A DNA stretch of 64,000 bases from Pseudomonadota bacterium (GTDB lineage: Bacteria; Desulfobacterota; Desulfobulbia; Desulfobulbales; SURF-16). A program made the translations under genes and the position numbers. Shown in pieces: positions 8,881 through 16,325 of this stretch (its first letter is position 1; every line of letters starts with the position of its first letter). Under the pieces are notes generated by a model, which saw only the letters and a list, made by a program, of their open reading frames with translations, did no database searches and was not told where the DNA came from. The DNA is taken from contig JAHJKA010000054.1 in the NCBI GenBank assembly GCA_018822545.1, positions 49,456-113,455 of the forward strand, in the 5' to 3' direction.

Positions 8881-8962
8881 CCCACTTCGCTGGCTCGGTT
8901 CCTTTTTAGACAAGTAGCCAGTGAAGTGGGCGAAAAGGAACAAACTTTCACGAGTAACCAAG
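8881..8962 (-). repeat. 82-bp structured repeat, copy 2 (inverted)
   Basis: This is the same element as at 7211-7292 in opposite orientation. Here the second helix is long: 8881-8895 pairs with 8916-8930 over 15 positions with one mismatch. The first helix is GTTCCTTTT (8898-8906) with AAAAGGAAC (8933-8941). The arms interlock. Compared with copy 1, an A-T pair in the first helix has become C-G, a compensatory change. Confidence 0.7.
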
Positions 8963-9009
8963 ACAACAGCAACACCTATGGCTCCCGTACTCCCACTCTC
9001 GTGCGAAGC

Positions 9010-9990
9010 TTAACCCCCATCATAAAGCCGAGCCATGGCCCCGACTTCTGCCTTTATCTCCTTGGCCAGTTCGCCAGGCTCCAACACCTGGGCCTGGCTG
9101 CCCCAGGAGAGCAGCCATTTTTTGAGTTCAAAGAGGTGGCTGACTGTCAGCTCTAGATCAAGGCTGCCATCCTCGTTATTGGTAATTTGCTGGCTCTCAT
9201 GCCAGGTGCGTTCCCTAATATAGGGAGCCACCTCTTTACCAAAACGGATGCGGACTTTGGTTTCATTATCACTCCAATGCACCCCGAAATGGCTGGCCGA
9301 GATGGCCTGAAAATCAAAATCGTCCGGGATGGTGAAACGTTCCGGGTGCACTGCCGCTTCCGAAATCCTGGCCAGGCTGAAGGTACGGATGGCTTTGCGC
9401 AAATGGCAATAGGCGATGACGTACCAGTCGCCTTCAAAGCGCACTCCGTGGTACGGGTCGATGCGCCGCTTGCTGCCTTTGTCTTTGCTGCCTGGGAGCT
9501 GGTATTTGATATCGAGACTGTGCAGGGTGCGCAGGCCGTCAAAGACGGCCTGCCAGATCCCGGGCCGGATCATGGTCTGGGCAGCAGAGAAGAAGGAAAA
9601 CCGAGAAAAATCAGAGCCGGGGCCCAGGGTGGTCTTGGAGGGCAGGGAGTCCTCGATCTTTTGGAAGACCTGGCAGAGGTTGTGGTAGACCGGGGTGCCC
9701 TCGTACTGACTGAGGAGCTTTTCAGCCAGGTAGATGGCAAAGAGATCGCTCTCCTTAACATCCATGGCCGGTAGCTGAAAACGCTCTTCGGTGTAATAAT
9801 AACCGCGCTCCTTGGCCGAATATTCCAGGGGGGCCTCAAGGTCATAGCGCAAATACTCGAGATCACGCTGGATGGTCTTGCTGCTCACCTCCCACTCGGC
9901 GGCCAGGGAGCTGCAGTTGGGGAAGCGGCCCTCCTGGATCTTGCGATCAATAAAGAGCAGGCGGGAATGCTGCGGTTTGTATTTAGCCAT
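9010..9990 (-). CDS. WYL-domain transcriptional regulator (YafY/DeoR-type)
   Basis: A 326-residue regulator. The N-terminal winged helix-turn-helix (about residues 1-60) includes SSLAAEWEVSSKTIQRDLEY. The central and C-terminal parts form a WYL domain (about 140-240, with IDPYHGVRFEGDWYVIAYCH, where the family motif WYL appears as WYV) and a WCX extension. WYL proteins bind ligands, often nucleotides or nucleic acid, and many act as autoregulators. The start at 9990 has AGGAG five bases upstream, but that site lies in the 3' arm of a perfect 14-bp hairpin. The gene lies downstream of putA, separated by a large palindrome. Its target is unknown. Confidence 0.88.
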   Translation of the reverse strand: MAKYKPQHSRLLFIDRKIQEGRFPNCSSLAAEWEVSSKTIQRDLEYLRYDLEAPLEYSAKERGYYYTEERFQLPAMDVKESDLFAIYLAEKLLSQYEGTPVYHNLCQVFQKIEDSLPSKTTLGPGSDFSRFSFFSAAQTMIRPGIWQAVFDGLRTLHSLDIKYQLPGSKDKGSKRRIDPYHGVRFEGDWYVIAYCHLRKAIRTFSLARISEAAVHPERFTIPDDFDFQAISASHFGVHWSDNETKVRIRFGKEVAPYIRERTWHESQQITNNEDGSLDLELTVSHLFELKKWLLSWGSQAQVLEPGELAKEIKAEVGAMARLYDGG

Positions 9991-9995
9991 GGACC

Positions 9996-10032
9996 CTCCT
10001 GGTTGGTCAATTCATGTCTGACCAACCAGGAG
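9996..10032 (-). promoter_or_regulatory. Perfect 14-bp inverted repeat covering the regulator's ribosome site
   Basis: CTCCTGGTTGGTCA (9996-10009) and TGACCAACCAGGAG (10019-10032) are perfect inverted copies around a 9-base loop. In the transcript the 3' arm ends in AGGAG, the ribosome site of the WYL regulator, only five bases before its ATG. It could be a protein operator (probably autoregulatory), a translation-blocking hairpin, or both. Confidence 0.7.
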
Positions 10033-10064
10033 TAGCGCATTAACCGAAAAGAAACGACATTTTT

Positions 10065-10145
10065 TTGCCACGGAACCCACAGAAGAACACTGGAAAAAGA
10101 ATTTTGGTAAAAGTATTCCGTGTTCTTCCGTGGGTTCCGTGGCAA
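10065..10145. repeat. Long GCCACGGAA-type palindrome after putA
   Basis: The left arm (10065-10095, TTGCCACGGAACCCAC...) and right arm (10116-10145) are inverted copies of about 30 bases with one substitution and one single-base indel, around a 20-base loop. It begins 4 bases after the putA stop in the direction of transcription and may end that transcript. A related, perfect element lies at 50740-50816. Confidence 0.75.
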
Positions 10146-10148
10146 TCT

Positions 10149-13124
10149 TTACATCTGTAAATCCGGGGTAAAACCGCTACGCATGGTGTTTTCGGTGATA
10201 CAGCGTGGGTTGCAGAAATTCAAGAGATAGCCGGGGCCACCGGCCTTGGTACCAATACCGCTCATGCCAAAACCACCAAAGGGCTGACGCTGGACCAAAG
10301 CACCCGTGCAGCCGCGGTTGATATACAAATTACCCACCTTAAAATTCCGGCGGGCCGCCTCCATGTTGCGAGGGCTGCGGGAATAAACCGCGCCGGTGAG
10401 GGCAAACTCGGTGCTGTTTGCCACCTCCAGGGCGCTCTTAAAATCAGGAACCTGCATCACTGTAAGAATGGGCCCGAAGAACTCCTGCTGCATCAAGTCA
10501 TGGTCGGCCTTGTCCACCTCAAAGATGGTGGGCGGTACAAAAAATCCGGCGGTGCGTCCTTCCCCTCTAAAATGGAGCTTGGCGTCTTTGGGCGGTGCCG
10601 CAATCAAACGCCCCAGCCGTTCTTGGGCGACCTGATCGATCACCGGCCCCAGGCGACAGGCCGGATCAGTGGCCGGGGCCATGGGCAGACTGGCACAGGC
10701 CTCAAGCAGACGCGGCATAATGAGCTGATAACTCTCCCCCACCAGGATCAGACGGGAACAGGCCGAACATTTCTGGCCGGCATAACCAAAGGCCGACGGC
10801 ATGACGCCCTTGATGGCAGCATCAATATCGGCATCCTCATCAACAATAATAGCGTTCTTCCCCCCCATCTCACAGACCACCCGCTTCACCTCACGCTGGC
10901 CGAGGGCGGTGCGGGCCGCCTTGGCGATGATCTCCAAGCCCACCTCTTTCGAGCCCGTGAAGGCAATCTGGCAAACATCAGGATGCTCCACAAGATACTT
11001 GCCGATATCAGCGCCGGAGCCGGGCAGAAACTGGACAACCTGGGGAGGAAAGCCCGCCTTAAGCAGACGCTGATAAAATTCAAAGGCCATTGCACTTGCC
11101 GACCCGCTCGGTTTGATGATGACGGTATTGCCGGCAACCAGAGCGGCAGTGGTCATCCCACAGAGAATGGCCAGGGGGAAATTCCAGGGAGAAATGACCA
11201 CGCAGGGACCACGGCCCTCATAAAAAAGGATGTTCTCCTCGCCAGCCATATCCCCTTGCGAGCGAGGGCTCAGCTCTTTAAGGGCCTGGCGCGCGTAATA
11301 CCGGCAGAAATCAATGGCCTCAGCCACATCGCCATCTGCCTCGCGCCACGGTTTACCAACCTCGTGGGACTGAAGGGCTGCAAGCTCGTAACGATCTTTT
11401 TCAAGGATACCGGCCAGACTGGCCAGCAGTTGAGCGCGCTCCACCAGCGGCCTGTCGCGCCAGGCCGCAAACGCCTCTTTGGCAACAGCCACCGCCTTCT
11501 TGGCCTGGGTCTGGGTGACCTGACTTACCTCCGCTACCACCAGAGCCGCATCATTGGGGGAGACATGTCTTTTTATGGCTTTATTACTGCTCATCTTCCC
11601 AGCAATGACATGGGGTACGCTAAGGGGCAGCTTGGCAAGGGAGGCCGCCAGCGCCGTAACCATCCGGCTGCGCACCTGGGAATCTGTAAAATCAAGAAGA
11701 TTGACGTTTTGAAAAGGGGTGACGAGATCCCCACGCACCAGTCCTTCTTTTTCCACCATTTCCGGGCCAGGGTCCGGGGCTGCGAGCATGGTGGCGATGG
11801 CAACACCCTCATGATAACTCTGGCGCATAAACCCGGAGTTTGAGGTGTTTTCAAGAAGACGCCGGACCAGATAGGCCATGCCGGGCAACAATTCCCCAAT
11901 GGGGGCATAGACCCGAAGACGATAGCCATCCTCAGCCAGGATGCGACGCTGGGGCTCAGCCATGCCATAGAGCATCTGCAGCTCAAAACCGTTACGCGGC
12001 AGGCCATGCTCCTCAGCCATGACCAGGGCATGAACCAGGGAGCGCAGATTGTGACTGGCAAAGGCCGGGGTGATCAGCTCCTGGTTCTCAAGAAGCTTGA
12101 CAGTGAGATGCTCATAACTGGCATCGGTGCGCGTCTTATTGGTGTAAACCGGGCAGAAAAAACCGTTCTGACGGGCATGCACCACCTCATAATCCCAATA
12201 AGCACCCTTGACCAGACGCACGGTAAAGGGGGTGCCTCGCCTTTTACTGAGCTCAAGGAGGCGATTGCAGTCGCTGCCGGAGGCCTTGAGATAGGACTGG
12301 ATCACCAGACCAAGATGGGGCCAGTCAATGAGATCAGGATGGAAAGCCACCTCCTCAAAAAGATCATAGGTGATATCATGGCAGGCCCATTGTTCCAGAT
12401 CAAAATTGATAAAGACATTATGGCGCCGTGCGGCCCGCAACAGGGGCAGCAGTCTTTCCTTAAGACGCGCCACCGAGCCTAGATGATCGGCAGCATCAAG
12501 ATACGGGTCCAGGGCCGAAATCTTCACCGAGACATTGGCCTTGGGCTGCGGCCCCATAGGCGAGGAGTAGAGCTGATCATTGTCCGGCCATTTGTCGGCA
12601 GCCTTGGCCAGATCGGCAATGAGGTTTAAATAATTCTGGAGGTAGCGATCGGCCTCCTCATCACTGGTACTGGCTTCGCCTAAGATATCAGCGGTGAATG
12701 TCAGATTATTTTGGCCCAGTTTTTTAAAGACGGCCATGGCCTTTTGCGGGTCAGACTCACAGATAAAACGCCGCGCCATCTCGGTAATATTAGCGCGAAT
12801 GGCGCGGGTGGCAAGGGGAGCGGCAATACCGCCGCTTGCCATGGAAAGCACGGAACGAACCATCACCGGCAACTTCCGATCCTGACCCAGGAGATAGTCC
12901 TGAACATGGGAGGCAATGGCCGAGGTGGAATGGAGGGCGGGCAGCACATCGACAAAGCGGAAGGCATCCACCCTGAAAGCCGCATCATCCATGACCCAGT
13001 CAAGGATATGTCCCTGCCAATAGCGGCTGTCAAAGAGACTGGGCATCTCGCCCTTCATCCGTTGCCAATACTGCTGACCGAGTTCGCTGATGCGCCGATC
13101 AATCCGTTTCTGCTCTGCTGTCAT
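10149..13124 (-). CDS. putA: Bifunctional proline dehydrogenase / glutamate semialdehyde dehydrogenase
   Basis: This enzyme oxidises proline to glutamate in two steps, FAD-dependent proline dehydrogenase (about residues 1-430) then NAD-dependent glutamate-gamma-semialdehyde dehydrogenase (about 480-970). Visible marks are the flavin-barrel segments VRLVKGAYWDYE and YGMAEPQRRILAEDGYRLRVY, the ALDH motif CEMGGKNAIIVDEDADID, and the catalytic Cys in GYAGQKCSACSRL. No N-terminal ribbon-helix-helix DNA-binding domain is present, so it is not a self-repressing long PutA. I chose the ATG at 13124 (991 residues); a TTG at 13154 is possible and neither has a strong ribosome site. Electrons from the flavin should enter the quinone pool. 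Confidence 0.95.
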   Translation of the reverse strand: MTAEQKRIDRRISELGQQYWQRMKGEMPSLFDSRYWQGHILDWVMDDAAFRVDAFRFVDVLPALHSTSAIASHVQDYLLGQDRKLPVMVRSVLSMASGGIAAPLATRAIRANITEMARRFICESDPQKAMAVFKKLGQNNLTFTADILGEASTSDEEADRYLQNYLNLIADLAKAADKWPDNDQLYSSPMGPQPKANVSVKISALDPYLDAADHLGSVARLKERLLPLLRAARRHNVFINFDLEQWACHDITYDLFEEVAFHPDLIDWPHLGLVIQSYLKASGSDCNRLLELSKRRGTPFTVRLVKGAYWDYEVVHARQNGFFCPVYTNKTRTDASYEHLTVKLLENQELITPAFASHNLRSLVHALVMAEEHGLPRNGFELQMLYGMAEPQRRILAEDGYRLRVYAPIGELLPGMAYLVRRLLENTSNSGFMRQSYHEGVAIATMLAAPDPGPEMVEKEGLVRGDLVTPFQNVNLLDFTDSQVRSRMVTALAASLAKLPLSVPHVIAGKMSSNKAIKRHVSPNDAALVVAEVSQVTQTQAKKAVAVAKEAFAAWRDRPLVERAQLLASLAGILEKDRYELAALQSHEVGKPWREADGDVAEAIDFCRYYARQALKELSPRSQGDMAGEENILFYEGRGPCVVISPWNFPLAILCGMTTAALVAGNTVIIKPSGSASAMAFEFYQRLLKAGFPPQVVQFLPGSGADIGKYLVEHPDVCQIAFTGSKEVGLEIIAKAARTALGQREVKRVVCEMGGKNAIIVDEDADIDAAIKGVMPSAFGYAGQKCSACSRLILVGESYQLIMPRLLEACASLPMAPATDPACRLGPVIDQVAQERLGRLIAAPPKDAKLHFRGEGRTAGFFVPPTIFEVDKADHDLMQQEFFGPILTVMQVPDFKSALEVANSTEFALTGAVYSRSPRNMEAARRNFKVGNLYINRGCTGALVQRQPFGGFGMSGIGTKAGGPGYLLNFCNPRCITENTMRSGFTPDLQM

Positions 13125-13288
13125 AGATAGGTTGCTTTGAGAGGTACAAGTCAATGGCCGTAAGCGCCATTAAAGCGCCCGAAATAAGGGAAGGAAGCGG
13201 CGTGGCACACAAGATAGAAAAAGTATAGCATGGCAGATTCAGAGAAATAAAGCAGAAGCGCAAAAAGCAGAAATTTGCTTTCATTTCA

Positions 13289-13795
13289 CTACATAAAGCG
13301 GGTCAGCTTGCTTGATTTAATGCCATGGGCAATGGTGTAAAAAAGACGCCCATCCTTGGGTAAAATGTTTTGCAGGTGGCGCACCTCCCGCTTCTGGACG
13401 TAACAGAAAATCACATCAATGTCCTCCTTCAAACCCCGGCCCTGCAGGGTGGTGGCCGCAAAACCGTTATCATGGATGACCTTGGCCAGGGCCAGATCCT
13501 TGGGCGCAAAAAAAACGACCTCAGCATTGCCAAGGGGAATATTCTTTTCCAGCAAGACGCCAAGAACACTGCCGATGGCAAAGCCGATACCGTAGATAAT
13601 GGCATACAAAGGCTCGGTCCTGATCTGTTCCAAGGCCCTTGAAATGATGACCAGCCAGAGCGACACCTCTATCACACTGGTGGCGATGACCACCACAATC
13701 TGCTTTTGCAGGCGATAGATATCCCGTAGCGAGCCAAAGGCAATACTGATTGTCCGCACACAGATAATCAAAACAAAGAGGATGGCAGGATTCAT
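13289..13795 (-). CDS. DUF2179/DUF5698 membrane protein (UPF0316 type)
   Basis: A 168-residue protein with three membrane helices in its first 90 residues. The segment SIAFGSLRDIYRLQKQ and the position of the following helices match the UPF0316 family. The C-terminal soluble domain of about 75 residues corresponds to DUF2179, which forms an alpha/beta fold in related proteins. The ATG at 13795 has GGAG nine bases upstream; a longer reading from 13840 lacks support. Function is unknown. It precedes putA on the same strand by 165 bases but need not share its transcript. Confidence 0.82.
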   Translation of the reverse strand: MNPAILFVLIICVRTISIAFGSLRDIYRLQKQIVVVIATSVIEVSLWLVIISRALEQIRTEPLYAIIYGIGFAIGSVLGVLLEKNIPLGNAEVVFFAPKDLALAKVIHDNGFAATTLQGRGLKEDIDVIFCYVQKREVRHLQNILPKDGRLFYTIAHGIKSSKLTRFM

Positions 13796-13992
13796 GGGTG
13801 GCTGGCTCCAAAAAAATTTACTCCCTATGCCGTCGGGCATTCGACTTATTGTGATAAGAGCGATTACGGAAAGTCAACCACGGAGATGGGCTTCCCAAAT
13901 ATTCAGCCCGTGTATCCGGCCTGAAAAAGGCTGACACGTTGCCATTCTCAAAATTTTGCAAATCAGTATCAAAAATCTAACCGAGTCATCTC

Positions 13993-14022
13993 TTGACATT
14001 GTTTGGCTTGCCGGCGCATTAT
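13993..14022 (+). promoter_or_regulatory. Probable promoter of the two-receptor kinase operon
   Basis: A perfect TTGACA (13993-13998) is followed after 18 bases by CATTAT (14017-14022), 86 bases before the first start codon. It lies in a 312-base gap between diverging genes. Confidence 0.5.
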
Positions 14023-14107
14023 TAAGAGAATAACCATTTTCCCCAATCAACCTGTAACATCCTTAATTTGTTCTCTTTTCTACTTATCTATCGCATAGAG
14101 GTGTTTG

Positions 14108-15343
14108 ATGTCACTGCGCGCTTGGCCCATGTTTTTTATCACTCTAACCCTCCTGACTCTGCCGACATGGGCCCTTCCCCTCCACGCCAACACCGAGCAA
14201 ACTTCAAGCAACGCCATCATCAAATCGGCCAGCGAGCTTGACTATCCACCCTTCTGCATTGTTCGCCCGGATGGTACGGCAGATGGCTTTTCCGTTGACC
14301 TTCTCAAGGCGGTGGCCAGTGTCATGGGCCGCAACATCAGTTTTGAAGTCGGCCCCTGGAATGAACTTAAGGAAAAGCTCGCCACCGGCCAGCTTGATGT
14401 ACTACCCCTGGTCGGCTACTCCCAGGAACGCGATGTGGTCTACGACTTCACCGTGCCCTATCTCATCATGCATGGTGAGATATTCGTACGCAAGGAGAAC
14501 AAGAAAACTATCCGCAGTCTCGCAGACCTTAAGGGCAAAGAGGTTGCGGTGATGAAGGGCGACAACGTCCAAGAATGGGCGGTTAACCAACACTTAGGCG
14601 CCGATCTTATCCTCACCACCACCTTCACCGAAGCCTTCCAGCTCCTGGCGCGCGGTAAGCATGATGCCGTCTTGGCCCAGAAGGTCATGGGGCTGCAACT
14701 CATCAAACAACTGGGCCTTACCAATATCGTTACGGTGGGTGACCCGCGAGAAGACATTGGCGAATTGAAACCCACCCGTATTACCACCCCGGGTTTTGAG
14801 CAAAAATTCTGCTTTGCTGTGGTCAACGGCAACAAAAATCTGCTGGACCAGCTCAACGAAGGCCTAGCTATAGTAGTGGCCAACAGCACCTATGCTCGTC
14901 TTTACCAAAAATGGTTTGAACCCATCCTGCCACCCCGACCCGTGCCTCGCTCCATGCTGGTTAAAAATACCCTCCTGGCCCTGGTGCCCATCGTCTTCAT
15001 CCTGGTTCTGGTCTGGCTCTTTCTGGTGAAAAGGGAGGTGGCCCGCAAGACCCAGAGCCTGCGCGCCGAAATCATGGAACGCCAGAAGGCTGAAGAGAAA
15101 AAAACAGAGGTTATCGCCAAACTCCAGCACGCCGTGGACGAAATCAAAACCTTGCGGGGCATTTTGCCCCTCTGCTCCTTCTGCAAAAAGATTCGCGATG
15201 ACCAGGGCTACTGGGAGCAGGTTGATGTGTACATTCATAAACATGCCGGAGCTCAGATCAGCCACAGCGTCTGCCCGGACTGCCTGCAAGAGCATTATCC
15301 CGCCGAATATGCGCGAATTCAGAAAACCACGCAGGAGTCGTGA
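14108..15343 (+). CDS. Membrane-anchored solute-binding receptor with C-terminal Cys-pair domain
   Basis: A 411-residue protein. A signal peptide (about residues 1-27) is followed by a family 3 periplasmic binding domain (about 35-275, with DYPPFCIVRPDGTADGFSVD) of the kind found in amino-acid receptors and sensor kinases. A membrane helix (about 284-306) and a short coiled coil come next. The cytoplasmic C-terminal domain has LCSFCKKIRDDQGYWEQV and CPDCLQEH. That Cys-pair domain recurs at the ends of signalling proteins in Desulfobacterota, and its role is unknown. The ATG at 14108 follows GAGGTG; a TTG at 14105 adds one codon. It overlaps the next gene (TGATG). No kinase or cyclase domain is present, so it probably passes its signal to the kinase encoded downstream. 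Confidence 0.85.
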   Translation: MSLRAWPMFFITLTLLTLPTWALPLHANTEQTSSNAIIKSASELDYPPFCIVRPDGTADGFSVDLLKAVASVMGRNISFEVGPWNELKEKLATGQLDVLPLVGYSQERDVVYDFTVPYLIMHGEIFVRKENKKTIRSLADLKGKEVAVMKGDNVQEWAVNQHLGADLILTTTFTEAFQLLARGKHDAVLAQKVMGLQLIKQLGLTNIVTVGDPREDIGELKPTRITTPGFEQKFCFAVVNGNKNLLDQLNEGLAIVVANSTYARLYQKWFEPILPPRPVPRSMLVKNTLLALVPIVFILVLVWLFLVKREVARKTQSLRAEIMERQKAEEKKTEVIAKLQHAVDEIKTLRGILPLCSFCKKIRDDQGYWEQVDVYIHKHAGAQISHSVCPDCLQEHYPAEYARIQKTTQES

Positions 15344-16323
15344 TGAGACAACGTTCCAACCTGGTCATCCTCACCATCGCCGCCCTGCTGATTACCATTC
15401 TGCTCAGCTCCAGCCTGTCAAGCTGCGGACGTGAGCCGCAGCACCCCCTGCTGATCGGCACCAATGTCTGGCTGGGCTATGAGCCCCTCTTTGTAGCCCG
15501 CAGCCTCAAATATTTTACTCCCCAGGAGGTACGCCTCCTGGAATTCACCTCAAACACCGACTCCATCCATGCCTTCCGGCACGGCGCCCTGGATGCGGCG
15601 GCCCTCACCCTGGATGAGGCCTTGCTCCTGGCCCAGGACGGCATCGACTTCAAGGTCGTACTGGTCCTGGATATCTCCCATGGCGCCGATGCCATCGTCG
15701 GCCAGGCCAACAGTAAAACCTTTCCCGACCTCAAGGGCCTAAAAATCGGCGTTGAAAACACCGCGGTCGGGGCCTATATGCTGGCCCGAGCCCTGGAGAT
15801 CCATGATCTCCAGGCCAAGGACGTCACCATGGTGCCCCTGGAGATCTTCGAACATGAGAAGGCCTTCACCAAGGGCACCGTAGACGCCGTCGTCACCTTT
15901 GAGCCGGTACGTTCCAAACTGCTGGCCAAGGGCGGTAATATCCTGTTTGACAGCAGCGAGATCCCGGGCGAGATTGTCGATGTCCTCATCGTCCGCAGCG
16001 ACCGCCTTGCCCAAAACAGAGAACACCTCAGCAAACTGCTCCGGGGCTGGTTTTCGACCCTTGACTATCTTCAAGAAAACCAGGCCGATGCCTTGCACCG
16101 CATGACGCCTCGTCTGGCCCTGCCCCCTGCCGAGCTTCGCGCGGCCCTTGCCGGCCTACGCTTCCCCTCTTTGGCGGACAACTTGCATTTCCTCCAAGGC
16201 GGTCCAGAAGGGCTTGTCAACAGCGGTACCAGGCTGTCTGAGATCATGGTGCGTAGCGGACTCCTCAAAAAACAGGTACCTATCGCCCCCCTGCTCACCA
16301 CTGACCTCCTCAGGGAGATATAG
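15343..16323 (+). CDS. Lipoprotein substrate-binding protein, NMT1/SsuA-like
   Basis: A 326-residue lipoprotein. The signal peptide ends in the lipobox LSSC (Cys28), and GTNVWLGYEPLFVARSLKYF begins an NMT1-like fold as in nitrate, taurine and pyrimidine-precursor binding proteins. The later segment DAVVTFEPVRSKLLAKGGNILFDSSE fits the hinge region. The start at 15343 overlaps the preceding stop and follows GGAG. No ABC permease or ATPase is encoded nearby. The protein lies between a receptor and a kinase gene, so it probably feeds ligand information to the kinase. The ligand cannot be read from sequence. Confidence 0.87.
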   Translation: MRQRSNLVILTIAALLITILLSSSLSSCGREPQHPLLIGTNVWLGYEPLFVARSLKYFTPQEVRLLEFTSNTDSIHAFRHGALDAAALTLDEALLLAQDGIDFKVVLVLDISHGADAIVGQANSKTFPDLKGLKIGVENTAVGAYMLARALEIHDLQAKDVTMVPLEIFEHEKAFTKGTVDAVVTFEPVRSKLLAKGGNILFDSSEIPGEIVDVLIVRSDRLAQNREHLSKLLRGWFSTLDYLQENQADALHRMTPRLALPPAELRAALAGLRFPSLADNLHFLQGGPEGLVNSGTRLSEIMVRSGLLKKQVPIAPLLTTDLLREI

Positions 16324-16325
16324 GC

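Noticed and set aside
10500..11843. Open frame of about 450 codons antisense to putA
   Set aside because: It is a shadow of the high-GC third positions of putA; the putA frame carries the catalytic motifs.
13999..14022. Sigma54 promoter before the receptor operon
   Set aside because: A TGGC occurs, but the GG and GC pairs are not spaced by 10 bases; the TTGACA-type reading fits better.
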